A stretch of 64,000 nt of DNA from contig JAYVUK010000035.1 in assembly GCA_043787975.1 (NCBI GenBank), positions 61,024 through 125,023 of the forward strand. The letters run 5' to 3'. Below, piece by piece: positions 38,011 through 46,875 of the stretch. The notes beneath the pieces were generated by a model. That model saw nothing but the letters and a program-made list of their open reading frames with translations, was not told where the DNA came from and did no database searches. Within the stretch, counting starts at the first letter, position 1, and each line of letters begins with the position of its first letter. Made by a program: the position numbers and the translations under genes. This DNA comes from JAPLDA01 sp043787975 (GTDB lineage: Bacteria; Bacteroidota; Bacteroidia; AKYH767-A; 2013-40CM-41-45).

Positions 38011-39354
38011 ATGAATTTGAATGTATTAAACACGATTTCTCCCGTTGACGGCCGTTACCGGAATCAAACTGAAGAACTTGCAAATTATTTTTCGGAAGAA
38101 TCGTTGATCCGTTACCGTCTTTTTGTGGAAATAGAATATTTTATCGCATTGTGCGAATTGCCATTGCCGGAATTAAAATCAGTTGACCGGTCAAAATTTT
38201 CTGACCTTCAAAATATCTGCTCTGAATTTTCATCTGCATACGCGGAAGAAATTAAAGCGACCGAAAAAATCACCAACCACGATGTAAAAGCTGTTGAATA
38301 TTTTTTGAAAAAGAAACTCGATGAAACCGGACTTTCGAAATTCAAAGAGTTTATTCACTTCGGACTTACTTCGCAGGACATCAACAACACGGCTTTTCCT
38401 TTTGCCATTAAAAATGCTGTCGAGAAAATTTATCTTCCTTTTATTGCTGATGTCATAAAAAACCTCGATGAACTTTCCGAAAAATGGAAAGGCATTTCCA
38501 TGCTTTCGCGTACACATGGTCAGCCGGCTTCACCTACACGATTGGGAAAAGAAATAAAAGTTTTTGTGGAGCGATTGAATAACCAGCTGAACCTGTTAAA
38601 ACAAATTCCTTTCACTGCAAAGTTTGGCGGAGCAACCGGAAACTTCAATGCACATCATGTCGCTTATCCTGAAATTGACTGGAAAAAATTTGCGAATGAC
38701 TTTGTGAAGAATAAACTCGGTTTGGTAAGGCAACAAATCACAACACAGATTGAACATTATGATAATCTCTGTGCCTTGTTCGACAATTTAAAACGCATCA
38801 ACAATATCCTCATTGATCTGAACCGTGATATCTGGACGTATATTTCAATGGATTATTTCAAACAGGAAATCAAAGAAGGAGAAATCGGTTCGTCTGCCAT
38901 GCCTCATAAAGTGAACCCGATTGATTTTGAAAATTCGGAAGGCAATCTCGGTATCGCCAATGCTTTATTTGAGCATCTCTCCGCAAAGCTTCCCATCTCC
39001 CGTTTGCAAAGAGATCTCACTGATTCAACAGTTTTAAGAAATGCAGGAGTTCCGTTTGCTCATACACTCATCGCTCTGAAATCGCTCACGAAAGGATTGA
39101 ATAAAATTATTGTGAACAAAGAAGCAATTGAAGCAGACCTTGAAAACAACTGGGCTGTGGTGGCGGAAGCCATTCAAACTATTTTGCGAAAAGAAAATGT
39201 TCCGAATCCGTATGAGAAATTAAAAGAGCTGACACGGACGAATAAAAAAATCACCAAAGAAAATATTGCTGCGTTTATTGATTCATTGGATGTATCAGCT
39301 GAAATAAAAAAGCAATTGAAAAATATTACTCCTTTTAATTATACAGGGATATAA
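38011..39354 (+). CDS. purB: Adenylosuccinate lyase
   Basis: A 447-residue enzyme of purine synthesis. It cleaves SAICAR to AICAR and adenylosuccinate to AMP, releasing fumarate, as a cytoplasmic homotetramer. Motifs are the N-terminal ISPVDGRYRNQTEELANYFS, FIHFGLTSQDINNTAFP, the catalytic-His region SRTHGQPASPTRLGKE and the fumarase/lyase signature GSSAMPHKVNPIDFENSEG. The length and the PVDGRYR start match the E. coli-type (long) PurB. It is monocistronic and ends before a strong bidirectional terminator. Confidence 0.97.
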   Translation: MNLNVLNTISPVDGRYRNQTEELANYFSEESLIRYRLFVEIEYFIALCELPLPELKSVDRSKFSDLQNICSEFSSAYAEEIKATEKITNHDVKAVEYFLKKKLDETGLSKFKEFIHFGLTSQDINNTAFPFAIKNAVEKIYLPFIADVIKNLDELSEKWKGISMLSRTHGQPASPTRLGKEIKVFVERLNNQLNLLKQIPFTAKFGGATGNFNAHHVAYPEIDWKKFANDFVKNKLGLVRQQITTQIEHYDNLCALFDNLKRINNILIDLNRDIWTYISMDYFKQEIKEGEIGSSAMPHKVNPIDFENSEGNLGIANALFEHLSAKLPISRLQRDLTDSTVLRNAGVPFAHTLIALKSLTKGLNKIIVNKEAIEADLENNWAVVAEAIQTILRKENVPNPYEKLKELTRTNKKITKENIAAFIDSLDVSAEIKKQLKNITPFNYTGI

Positions 39355-39384
39355 TAACTACTTACGTTTCTAAGAATATTTTTT

Positions 39385-39451
39385 AGCCGCAGATTCGCAG
39401 ATTAAAAATGAATGCTCTACTTTAATCTGCGAATCTGCGGCTATTTTTTTT
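39385..39451. terminator. Bidirectional terminator built from an 8-nt tandem repeat
   Basis: A perfect 22-bp stem (39385-39406 with 39421-39442) has a T-run on each side. It separates the converging purB and Fe-S protein genes. Each arm contains GCAGATTC-GCAGATTA, a two-unit tandem repeat, so it belongs to the same class of paired short repeats seen elsewhere. Confidence 0.85.
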
Positions 39452-39480
39452 GGACAATTCTAAGACAGGTTCTAAAAAAA

Positions 39481-40200
39481 TCACCAACCGCTTGCCAACA
39501 CATCAGCAAGATGCATCACCTTCATTTTCGTGTTTTGCTTTTTCATGTAGCTGTCCAGGTGCATCAGGCAGGAAAGATCCGTTGAAACAAGATAGTCTGC
39601 TTTCGTGGCTTCGGCATGAATAATTTTTTGTTCAGCCATTCCTACAGCAATCGGTTCGTACTTGACAGAAAAACTTCCGCCAAAACCGCAACAGGTTTCA
39701 ACATCTTCCATTTCACGCAACTCAAGACCTTTCACTTTCGCCAATAAAGTTCGTGGAGCAGATTTTATTTTTAACTCGCGCAAGGCTGCGCATGAATCGT
39801 GATACGTTGCCACACCTTCGAGCTTTGCTCCGACATCCGTCACGTTTAAAACATTCACCAAAAAATCGCTGAACTCAATGACATTCTTCTGCACGCTTTT
39901 GTATTCATTGTGCAAAACAGAATTGTGAAACATTTCAGGATAATAATTTTTCACCATGCCGACACACGAAGCTGATGGCGAAACAATGTAACGGTCGTTC
40001 GGGAAATCGCGGATAAATTTTTCTCCGACTTCTTTGCATTGATCCCAATAACCTGCATTGAAAGCAGGTTGTCCGCAACACGTTTGTTCGGGATTGTAAT
40101 TTACTCCGACACCAAGATGCTCCAGTACCTTTACCATATTCATGGCGGCATCCGGATAAATCTGGTCAACGAAACACGGGATAAAAATGTCAACGATCAT
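39481..40200 (-). CDS. LutA/YkgE-type (Fe-S)-binding cysteine-rich domain protein
   Basis: A 239-residue protein with two CCG domains (DUF224): FIPCFVDQIYP..CCGQPAFNAGY at about 8-50 and a second with CGFGGSFSVKY at about 175-185. Such domains bind a 4Fe-4S or noncubane cluster; LutA/YkgE proteins work with LutB and LutC in L-lactate oxidation. No lutB or lutC is present here, so that role is uncertain. The start overlaps the MFS gene by 4 bp (ATGA), so the two are translationally coupled. Confidence 0.85.
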   Translation of the reverse strand: MIVDIFIPCFVDQIYPDAAMNMVKVLEHLGVGVNYNPEQTCCGQPAFNAGYWDQCKEVGEKFIRDFPNDRYIVSPSASCVGMVKNYYPEMFHNSVLHNEYKSVQKNVIEFSDFLVNVLNVTDVGAKLEGVATYHDSCAALRELKIKSAPRTLLAKVKGLELREMEDVETCCGFGGSFSVKYEPIAVGMAEQKIIHAEATKADYLVSTDLSCLMHLDSYMKKQNTKMKVMHLADVLASGW

Positions 40201-41510
40201 TCGATATGTCCTTCCGTATATTTAGGAATGCGTAAAAGTAAAAGAAATCCGACCAAAAAGAATATGGCGAGTGCAATTACAGGTTTGCGCATCGTATCAC
40301 TGAACTGTTCAATCAATCCGAATACACCCATCCCACAAACGATGCAGAGCTTTTCAGTAACATCAAAGAATGAAAAGTAGGAAGCATGATCTTCCGTTTC
40401 AGGAAGCATTTTCGAGTACGTGGATCTCGACAGCGACTGAATTCCACCCATTACCAATCCGACAGATGCTGCAAGAATGTAAAAGTGCAACGCGGAATTA
40501 ATAAAATAAGCTGCAACACAAATCAGTATCCAGATGATGACAGCAATCTTGAGTGTATAAATATTTCCTCTTTTTCCGGAGAGCGAAGAGAACAAGTATG
40601 ATCCTGCAATCGCGACAAATTGAATCAGAAGAATAGTAATGATCAATTGTGATGCTTCGAGATGAAGTTCTTTGCTTCCGAAAAGTGTTGCTACAAGCAT
40701 CACCGTTTGCACACCCATGTTGTAAACAAAAAAGGCAGAAAGAAATTTTGCCAAACGAATATGTTGTTTCAATTCCTGCCATACTTTCTTAAGTTCCCGA
40801 TAACCATTGAATAAATAATGTCCTTCTGACTTGCGACCAAAAACATTGTCAGGAAGATAACGGAAGGTAATTTGTGCAAAAAGAATCCACCATATTCCAA
40901 CGGTAAGGAATGAAATGCGTGTTGCCATTCCAGTGTTTACAATTCCAAACCATTCAGGCTTCATCACCAACATCAAATTTCCAATGAGAAGGATTGAACT
41001 ACCGATGTATCCCATGGCAAAACCTTTTGCACTCACTTTGTCCTGGTCTTTTGGTTCAGCAATTTCCGGGAGGTAAGCATTGTAAAAAACGAGGCTTCCT
41101 GAAAACCCGACGCAGGCAAGAATGATGAGTAAAATTCCAAGCCATAAATTTTCAGGTCCGGTAAAAAAAAACATACACGAGCATGCAAGTGATCCGAGGT
41201 AACAAAAAAATTGCATGAATCTTTTTTTTCTTCCTGTGTAGTCTGCAATTCCTGAAAGCAACGGTACAATGGAAGCAATTAAAAGATATGCAAACGCCAT
41301 TGAGAATGTATAAAGCGTTGTATTGATAAAATCAATCCCAAGGAAATTAATTTTATCGGAAGTGCCGGTCCTTATTATTGCAACATAATAGATAGGAAAA
41401 ATGGTAGACGTGATGACCAAAGGATAAACAGAATTCGCCCAGTCATACATCGCCCAGGCATTGATCAGTTTTCTATTTCCTTTTTGAATTGTAGAATCTC
41501 TATTGCTCAC
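40197..41510 (-). CDS. MFS transporter, UMF1/Atg22-like family
   Basis: A 437-residue inner-membrane protein with about 12 hydrophobic helices and the UMF1-family start (LINAWAMYDWANSVYPLVIT). Further markers are LSGIADYTGRKKRFM after TM2 and GLVMGGIQSLSRSTYSKMLP. The start is GTG at 41508-41510 and overlaps the last 11 bp of the hepT-like gene; the stop overlaps the Fe-S protein gene by 4 bp. Relatives are annotated as amino-acid effluxers from yeast vacuole work; the bacterial substrate is unknown. Confidence 0.87.
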   Translation of the reverse strand: MSNRDSTIQKGNRKLINAWAMYDWANSVYPLVITSTIFPIYYVAIIRTGTSDKINFLGIDFINTTLYTFSMAFAYLLIASIVPLLSGIADYTGRKKRFMQFFCYLGSLACSCMFFFTGPENLWLGILLIILACVGFSGSLVFYNAYLPEIAEPKDQDKVSAKGFAMGYIGSSILLIGNLMLVMKPEWFGIVNTGMATRISFLTVGIWWILFAQITFRYLPDNVFGRKSEGHYLFNGYRELKKVWQELKQHIRLAKFLSAFFVYNMGVQTVMLVATLFGSKELHLEASQLIITILLIQFVAIAGSYLFSSLSGKRGNIYTLKIAVIIWILICVAAYFINSALHFYILAASVGLVMGGIQSLSRSTYSKMLPETEDHASYFSFFDVTEKLCIVCGMGVFGLIEQFSDTMRKPVIALAIFFLVGFLLLLRIPKYTEGHIE

Positions 41511-41841
41511 TTAAAATTTGTTCAAGTTGTATTTTCAATGGAGGTAAATAATGAGCTACCACATTCCAAATAATATCTTCATTGATGTTGAAGTACGCAT
41601 GAATGAGGCGGTTTCGTAAAGAAATGATTCTATGCCATTCAATGTTACTGTACTTTCTGTGAATTTCTTCCGGCAAACGATTAGCTGCTTCACCTATAAT
41701 CTCAAGATTTCGTTCTACAGCATCGCGTGTTTTTTTGTCCCTATAAAAATCTTGCTCACTCATGCCTTGAGTATAAGTAAGAATGTCTGTCACGCTATCA
41801 GACATGTCCTGTATGATCAACTTAACAGGGCGATCAGACAT
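41500..41841 (-). CDS. HepT-like HEPN-domain RNase toxin (DUF86)
   Basis: A 113-residue all-helical protein with the HEPN active-site motif RX4HXY: Arg76, His81, Tyr83 in SLRNRLIHAYF. The preceding LEIIGEAANRLPEEI helix is also characteristic. HepT toxins are RNases. The paired MntA antitoxin silences them by adding AMP to the motif tyrosine, and the tyrosine is present. It overlaps the antitoxin gene by 8 bp upstream and the MFS gene by 11 bp downstream. Confidence 0.9.
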   Translation of the reverse strand: MSDRPVKLIIQDMSDSVTDILTYTQGMSEQDFYRDKKTRDAVERNLEIIGEAANRLPEEIHRKYSNIEWHRIISLRNRLIHAYFNINEDIIWNVVAHYLPPLKIQLEQILSEQ

Positions 41842-42115
41842 ACACCAATTTATCCTTCAGGTATTCCCACTGTCTCGGTTTGAGACTTTTCTTGGTAATC
41901 AAATCTACCTTTTTCCCAAGAAGTATTTCTAACTCGTCCGCCAGATCGATGAATTTTATTCCCATTGGACCGCTAAAAGAAACTAATATATCAACATCAC
42001 TGGAATTATTCATCGTGCCATTTGCATGAGAACCGAACACCGCCATTTCATCAATCGGATAACGTTTCTTTAAATCAGCAAGAGCTTCATGAAGTGATTT
42101 TTGAATGCTGTTCAT
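41834..42115 (-). CDS. MntA-like minimal nucleotidyltransferase antitoxin
   Basis: A 93-residue nucleotidyltransferase with the GSX10DXD motif intact: Gly28-Ser29 and Asp40/Asp42 in VFGSHANGTMNNSSDVDILV. The third carboxylate would be around the KVDLITK strand (Asp near 73). This minimal fold, directly upstream of and overlapping a HEPN gene, is the MntA-HepT arrangement. It should AMPylate the HepT tyrosine. Confidence 0.9.
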   Translation of the reverse strand: MNSIQKSLHEALADLKKRYPIDEMAVFGSHANGTMNNSSDVDILVSFSGPMGIKFIDLADELEILLGKKVDLITKKSLKPRQWEYLKDKLVYV

Positions 42116-42181
42116 TTAATATTTGAATTACAGATGCGAATATACAGTTTCCAAGCAATAAATGACCAGTGTAGTCCAATT

Positions 42182-43228
42182 TCAGAATTGAAAGTTCTTT
42201 ACTGTATCCACAAAACATTTTACGTTATCCTTTTCAATATCCGGGTACAAACCATGACCAAGGTTTGCAATGTGATGGTGAGAACCAAAAGTTCGTAGCA
42301 TTTTTTCAGTTTCCTTTTTGATGGTTGTATAATCAGAATACAGAAGACAAGGATCCATGTTTCCTTGAAGGGTCTTCTTTTCACCAATTAATTTTCGTGA
42401 TTCTGCAATATCCATGTTCCAATCCAACCCAATTACATTACAATTCAGTTTTCCCATTTCTTCACGGGCGAAGAAAGCTCCTTTGGCGAAAACAATGACA
42501 GGTTTTCGGTTTACTGTTTCCGGTTTACTGTTTAGTGCATCGCAGATTTGAGAAATATATTTCAACGAAAACTCTTTGTATTGTTCAGAAGAAAGAATTC
42601 CTGCCCATGAATCAAATACCTGCATGAGATCTGCACCTGCTTCCATCTGTCCTTTCAGATAATTAATTGTACTCTCAGTAATTTTCTGAAGCAATTGATG
42701 CGCAAGTTGCGGTTGCGTGTAAAGAAATTTCTTCGCCTTCGAAAAAGTTTTACTGCCATGTCCTTCTATCATATAAGAAAGAATCGTCCATGGCGCTCCT
42801 GCAAAACCAATCAGCGGAACTTTTCCATCCAATTCTTTTTTTACCAGTTTGATGGCATCCATCACATAATGCAAATCACCGGCTTGCGCAATTCTTAATT
42901 GCTGAATGTCCTTTTCACTTTCAATTGTCTTTTCAAACCACGGACCACGGCTTTCAATCATCTGGTAAGGAAGCCCCATCGCTTCAGGAATGACAAGGAT
43001 ATCAGAAAATATAATCGCAGCATCGACACCGAGAATATCAACCGGTTGTATGGTGACTTCAGCAGCGAGTTCCGGTTTTTCAATCATCTCTTTAAAACCG
43101 CCGGCTTGTTTTCTTACTTCACGGTACTCAGGCAATACACGCCCCGCTTGACGCATCAGCCAAACAGGAGTTCGTTCAACTTCTTCTCCACGAGCTGCGC
43201 GTACAATCAAATCATTCTTTAAATTCAT
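42182..43228 (-). CDS. hemE: Uroporphyrinogen decarboxylase
   Basis: Cytoplasmic haem-pathway enzyme that removes four carboxyl groups from uroporphyrinogen III. About 348 residues from the ATG at 43226-43228, chosen because MNLKNDLIVRAARGE is the family start; the open frame runs 14 codons further. Motifs are RTPVWLMRQAGRVLPEYR, DAAIIFSDILVIPEAMG, GFAGAPWTILSYMIEG and C-terminal HHHIANLGHGLYPD. Between the helix ending SQICDAL and the strand PVIVFAKGAF lies NSKPETVNRK, encoded by a repeat (42501-42538) found elsewhere in the window. It looks like an in-frame repeat insertion in a surface loop. Confidence 0.95.
   Translation of the reverse strand: MNLKNDLIVRAARGEEVERTPVWLMRQAGRVLPEYREVRKQAGGFKEMIEKPELAAEVTIQPVDILGVDAAIIFSDILVIPEAMGLPYQMIESRGPWFEKTIESEKDIQQLRIAQAGDLHYVMDAIKLVKKELDGKVPLIGFAGAPWTILSYMIEGHGSKTFSKAKKFLYTQPQLAHQLLQKITESTINYLKGQMEAGADLMQVFDSWAGILSSEQYKEFSLKYISQICDALNSKPETVNRKPVIVFAKGAFFAREEMGKLNCNVIGLDWNMDIAESRKLIGEKKTLQGNMDPCLLYSDYTTIKKETEKMLRTFGSHHHIANLGHGLYPDIEKDNVKCFVDTVKNFQF
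42501..42538. repeat. GTAAACCG-type repeat inside hemE
   Basis: Two units of CGGTTTACTGTTT with the preceding GGTTTTCGGTTTAC. The 13-mer GTTTTCGGTTTAC is identical to one at 29574-29586 in an intergenic repeat. A short GGTAAACCGG also lies just upstream of hemE at about 43317. Its length leaves the reading frame intact. Confidence 0.6.
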
Positions 43229-43334
43229 GCTACGAAAGTAATGAAGATACAAGACATGAGAGTACAACAACTACTTTGTCCGAACAAAAAAAGTAGATTT
43301 GCCCACAATTGAAACGGTAAACCGGAAAAGATAA

Positions 43335-43463
43335 ATGGCAAACAATTTTAAAGCATCAACTTCAAAAATAGTATTGTGGTTTATTATACTGGTTGCCTGG
43401 CTTGTTGGGATCATGTTTCTTCGGTTTTACAGACACGAGATATTCAATTATTTTTGGAAATAA
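43335..43463 (+). CDS. Small single-pass membrane protein (42 aa)
   Basis: An ORF of 42 codons. The first ~11 residues are polar (ANNFKASTSK), then comes one hydrophobic helix (IVLWFIILVAWLVGIMFL) and a basic/aromatic tail (RFYRHEIFNYFWK). The hydrophobic span with positive charges after it suggests a real membrane peptide. There is no similarity I can name. It lies alone between divergent hemE and the GNAT gene. Confidence 0.45.
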   Translation: MANNFKASTSKIVLWFIILVAWLVGIMFLRFYRHEIFNYFWK

Positions 43464-43573
43464 AAAATTAATTCTTCGTCTGAATCTTTCCCTGTTTTAA
43501 ATAGCTCGGAATGCGATTTGAAAAGTGAAGACATGCTATTTTGAATTCAAAAAATGAAAACTAATTTAGGCGA

Positions 43574-43999
43574 ATGTTTAAAGTACTATCATTTACGACT
43601 GAAGATAAAACGCTTTCTGAAGTTGCTTTCGAAATTCGCAGAAAAGTTTTTGTTGCGGAACAACAGGTTTCGCGTGAAGAAGAATATGATCAGTTTGAAA
43701 ATTCAAGTACACACTATCTTGTGTATGACGATGAGAAGCCTGTCGGAACAGCACGATGGAGAAAAACCGACAAGGGAATAAAGTTGGAACGGTTTGCTGT
43801 ACTAAAAGAGTTGAGAAACTCCGGAGCAGGAACAGCCATCTTAAACAAAGTGTTGGAAGATGTGATTCCGCTGAAAGAAAAAATTTACCTGCATGCTCAA
43901 ATCACCGCCATCAATTTTTACCTCAAAGCCGGATTTGTAATTGAAGGAGATGAATTTGTGGAAGCGAACATCAGGCATTACAAGATGGAGTTGAAATAA
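43574..43999 (+). CDS. GNAT-family N-acetyltransferase (ElaA/PhnO-like)
   Basis: A 141-residue protein with the GNAT fold. The N-terminal EVAFEIRRKVFVAEQQVSRE and the STHYLVYDDEKPVGTARWR strand pair lead to the acetyl-CoA loop (LERFAVLKELRNSGAGTAIL, a variant of Q/RxxGxG/A). The C-terminal INFYLKAGFVIEGDEFVEA and HYKMELK complete it. The F-x-EAxIxHxxM-type ending is like the ElaA/YjcF group. The substrate is unknown. Confidence 0.88.
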   Translation: MFKVLSFTTEDKTLSEVAFEIRRKVFVAEQQVSREEEYDQFENSSTHYLVYDDEKPVGTARWRKTDKGIKLERFAVLKELRNSGAGTAILNKVLEDVIPLKEKIYLHAQITAINFYLKAGFVIEGDEFVEANIRHYKMELK

Positions 44000-44009
44000 A
44001 CCCGAGCTC

Positions 44010-45764
44010 TTAAAAATAATTCAATATTCCAAAATGAATTTTTCCATTCCGGAAATAAATCGGGTTGTCAAACTCTTTTCCAAGTGCGTAACTCACACTC
44101 ATGATTCCCAGTTTTGTTTCAAACGTGATACCACTTCCAAAACCATATGGAGTATCATGAACATTTTTATTCCGGCTTTTATTCTGGTAATAGGCTTCGT
44201 TAAAGAAAGCAAACAAGTACGAGTTTTGTTCAAGCAGGTAGCGGTATTCTATTTTACCGATTCCATAAGAAGATGCGAGAATACTTTCTTCATCAAATCC
44301 ACGCAACGTTTTTAATCCGCCAAAACGATACAGTTCATTTGAAAAAATATCAGGACTGTATTGATAAGCTCCTTTAAATCCGACATTCACAACATGTCTT
44401 GTAGAGAGCGGAACATAATAATCAAATGTAACTTCTGCGTGATATTCATTCGACTTTAAGCTGATGCTGTCATATAATTCGGGATTGATGGCTTTGTTTT
44501 TAGTGATCGTTCGTGTGCCTGTACTGGCTGTAGTTTCAAAAGAAAAACCACTTCGCGGATTCAGCCGGTAATCAAGCTTTTCATACTGAAAACTTAAGCC
44601 GTAAGCGATGCTGCTTACATCTGCATAATCAGGCAATACACTGATGTATTGCAAACCCGATGTTGATTCAAGCGTACTTTCCTTTGCATTGACAAATGCT
44701 TTCACAAAATTATTTCCTGTCAATTGGTATTGAACACCGATATTTTTGGTGACGTCCACATACGTTGTATCCTTTTTGTAAAGGGCAAGACTTGCATCAA
44801 AACCAAACGGAGAGTTCAATAAAAACGGATACAGAAAATGAAGTTTCAAATCCTGCGAACTCAAAGGCAGTTGTTTCCAGTTTAACTCCATGACTTCTCC
44901 GCGAGCCAACGAATTTTGAAGTTTAAGATGCACTTCTCCGGTCAGCGAATATCTACCGGGATTTACATTGTCAGGAAGAAGCCCCACCACTCCATCAAAC
45001 TGGCTTGCTTTTTTATTTTCGAGAAACAGTTCAAGTTTGGTTTCCTTCTCAGAAAAGAAAACCTGGTCCGGCCTGTTCTCCTTTACAAAAGCAAGTTCCT
45101 GGATTCTGCTGCTGATCCTGCGAACGAGTGATTCGTTATACGCATCACCCGGTTTTATTCCAATGTAATTGTAAATGTAGACCGTGGCAATAGTTGACGT
45201 ACCCTTCACCACAACACTGTCGAATCGGATAAATTTATTTTTTTCAAGATTCAATTTTGCGGTAACAGCATGTTCGGTGAGTTGAATGCTGTCAAGCTTA
45301 ATGGATGCAAACGGATACCCGTTGTTCTGGCAATTGACGAGAATTTTTTCCTGGAGTTTCCTCACCTGGTCGTAATGAAACGTTTTCTGCTCATACAGCT
45401 TCTGCCTGAAACCACTTCCGCTCAGGAAACTTTCATCCACATTCCCTTTCGACAACGACAACCATGCATACTGTTCACCGAGAAATAATTTTGCATAGCA
45501 GGAAAGAGAATCAAAGCGGACGTTGTCAAAACTTGCAGCGAGGTACCCGTTGTTATTCAGCTTTAGTAAAATGTTTTGCAATTCCCGTTTACATGAAAGC
45601 GTATCACTGAATGTTTTTTGAGAAGTAAGTTGCTTTTTGATTTTCGAAAAGTCAGCTTGATGAATGGTGTCTGTCAATTCGATATTGATTATTCTATCAT
45701 GTTTCACTTGAGCAAACGATGAAAGATGAAAGATGAAAGATGAAATGAAAAATACTTTTTTCAT
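44010..45764 (-). CDS. Omp85/BamA-TamA family outer membrane protein
   Basis: About 584 residues from the ATG at 45762-45764, giving a signal peptide (KKVFFISSFIFHLSSFA). The N-terminal periplasmic region has POTRA-like strands (KIKKQLTSQKTF; GYPFASIKLDSI; FIRFDSVVVKGTSTI; RISSRIQELAFVKE). The C-terminal ~350 residues form a beta barrel with the Omp85 RGF motif (FGGLKTLRGFDEESI) and end in an aromatic residue (HFGILNYF). Such proteins insert or translocate outer-membrane or surface proteins. The coding DNA for the signal peptide contains three TCATCTT-type repeat units (45719-45745). Confidence 0.88.
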   Translation of the reverse strand: MKKVFFISSFIFHLSSFAQVKHDRIINIELTDTIHQADFSKIKKQLTSQKTFSDTLSCKRELQNILLKLNNNGYLAASFDNVRFDSLSCYAKLFLGEQYAWLSLSKGNVDESFLSGSGFRQKLYEQKTFHYDQVRKLQEKILVNCQNNGYPFASIKLDSIQLTEHAVTAKLNLEKNKFIRFDSVVVKGTSTIATVYIYNYIGIKPGDAYNESLVRRISSRIQELAFVKENRPDQVFFSEKETKLELFLENKKASQFDGVVGLLPDNVNPGRYSLTGEVHLKLQNSLARGEVMELNWKQLPLSSQDLKLHFLYPFLLNSPFGFDASLALYKKDTTYVDVTKNIGVQYQLTGNNFVKAFVNAKESTLESTSGLQYISVLPDYADVSSIAYGLSFQYEKLDYRLNPRSGFSFETTASTGTRTITKNKAINPELYDSISLKSNEYHAEVTFDYYVPLSTRHVVNVGFKGAYQYSPDIFSNELYRFGGLKTLRGFDEESILASSYGIGKIEYRYLLEQNSYLFAFFNEAYYQNKSRNKNVHDTPYGFGSGITFETKLGIMSVSYALGKEFDNPIYFRNGKIHFGILNYF

Positions 45765-45840
45765 CGTATGAGAAAGGAAAATATTTTTCTTCAATTCGAT
45801 TGACAATTAACGATTCACAAATAACGGATAACTTTCTTCT

Positions 45841-46521
45841 TTATTCCAAACTCCAGTCAATCGGCTCCAGGCCTTTTTGATTTAATATGTCATTTGTTTT
45901 TGAAAAATGTTTGCAACCGAAAAAAGCTCCGCCTGCTAACGGTGACGGATGCGCAGCTTTCAGCACAACATGCTTTGATGTGTCGATCAGGTTCTCCTTT
46001 GATTGAGCAAATTTTCCCCACAACAAAAACACAACTCCTTTTTTCTCTTCCGAAATCTTCCTGATCACAGCATCCGTAAACTGTTCCCATCCTTTTTTCT
46101 GGTGTGATCCTGCTATATTGGCCTGCACAGTTAAGGTCGCGTTCAATAAAAGCACACCTTGCTTCGCCCATTTTTCAAGATTTCCTTTCTTCGGAACAGG
46201 GATTCCTAAATCATCTCTTAATTCTTTAAAGACATTGACCAACGATGGCGGGGGAGAAACTCCATCGGGAACTGAGAACGACAAACCATGTGCCTGGCCG
46301 GTTCCGTGGTAAGGATCCTGCCCGAGAATAACAACTTTTACCTTTTCAAACGCAGTGTAATCAAACGCTGAAAATATTTTTTGGCCCGGAGGGTAAATGG
46401 TTTTCCCTTGCTGCTTTTCACTGGTGAGAAATAATTTCAGTGTACTGAAATAGGAAGCATGAAATTCATCTTGCAACCGGCTTTTCCAGCTTTCTTCAAT
46501 AAGGGGATTTACATCAGTCAT
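45841..46521 (-). CDS. ung: Uracil-DNA glycosylase (family 1)
   Basis: Base-excision repair enzyme that removes uracil from DNA. It has 226 residues, the usual size. The catalytic water-activating Asp is in VVILGQDPYHGTGQAHGLSF, the uracil-specificity region follows with VFKELRDDLGI, and the leucine-intercalation/His motif is AAHPSPLAGGAFFGCKHF. The catalytic histidine is present. It is monocistronic; a TAATTTTG box on the minus strand (46570-46577) is a likely -7 element. Confidence 0.97.
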   Translation of the reverse strand: MTDVNPLIEESWKSRLQDEFHASYFSTLKLFLTSEKQQGKTIYPPGQKIFSAFDYTAFEKVKVVILGQDPYHGTGQAHGLSFSVPDGVSPPPSLVNVFKELRDDLGIPVPKKGNLEKWAKQGVLLLNATLTVQANIAGSHQKKGWEQFTDAVIRKISEEKKGVVFLLWGKFAQSKENLIDTSKHVVLKAAHPSPLAGGAFFGCKHFSKTNDILNQKGLEPIDWSLE

Positions 46522-46610
46522 CGTGTGAAATTAAAAATACAGATTATCTCCTAAATTAAAATTGTCCTGCAAAATTAAAAACAAATATCCTTGTTAATAT
46601 GTTGAAAACT

Positions 46611-46697
46611 TTTGCGAGAATATTCAAAGGAACGGTTACTTTTGCAAGGCTTTTTAGAAAAACCAAACATTTTTTAAAAAGTTTCGTTCTATATTTG
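46611..46697 (+). promoter_or_regulatory. Candidate promoters upstream of small lipoprotein gene
   Basis: Two exact matches to TAnnTTTG occur: TACTTTTG at 46637-46644 (with TTTG at 46611-46614, spacing 22) and TATATTTG at 46690-46697. Both precede the 42-codon lipoprotein gene at 46747. The long A/T-rich leader leaves room for a small RNA as well. Confidence 0.4.
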
Positions 46698-46746
46698 AAT
46701 TGTCAATCAAAGAATTAAATAAAACCAGTCATATTATATATAAAGT

Positions 46747-46875
46747 ATGAAAAAAATCATCAGCGTATTTGTTCTCGTTTCAATTATTGCCGTGCTTGCT
46801 TCTTCATGCAAAACGCATGAAAGATGCCCGGCTTACGGAAACGCAAATAAAGCCAAGATCCATAACCGGGTTTAA
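46747..46875 (+). CDS. Small lipoprotein (42 aa)
   Basis: A 42-codon ORF with a textbook lipoprotein signal: KKIISVFVLVSIIAVLASSC, lipid-modified Cys at residue 21. A short mature tail follows (KTHERCPAYGNANKAKIHNRV) with a second Cys. Two Bacteroidota-type promoter boxes lie upstream. The mature part is only ~22 residues and resembles entericidin-like or Bacteroidota mini-lipoproteins with a CPAYG motif. Function is unknown. Confidence 0.75.
   Translation: MKKIISVFVLVSIIAVLASSCKTHERCPAYGNANKAKIHNRV

Noticed and set aside
39481..40200. Lactate-utilisation operon (lutABC)
   Set aside because: Only a LutA-like protein is present; no LutB or LutC gene is adjacent.
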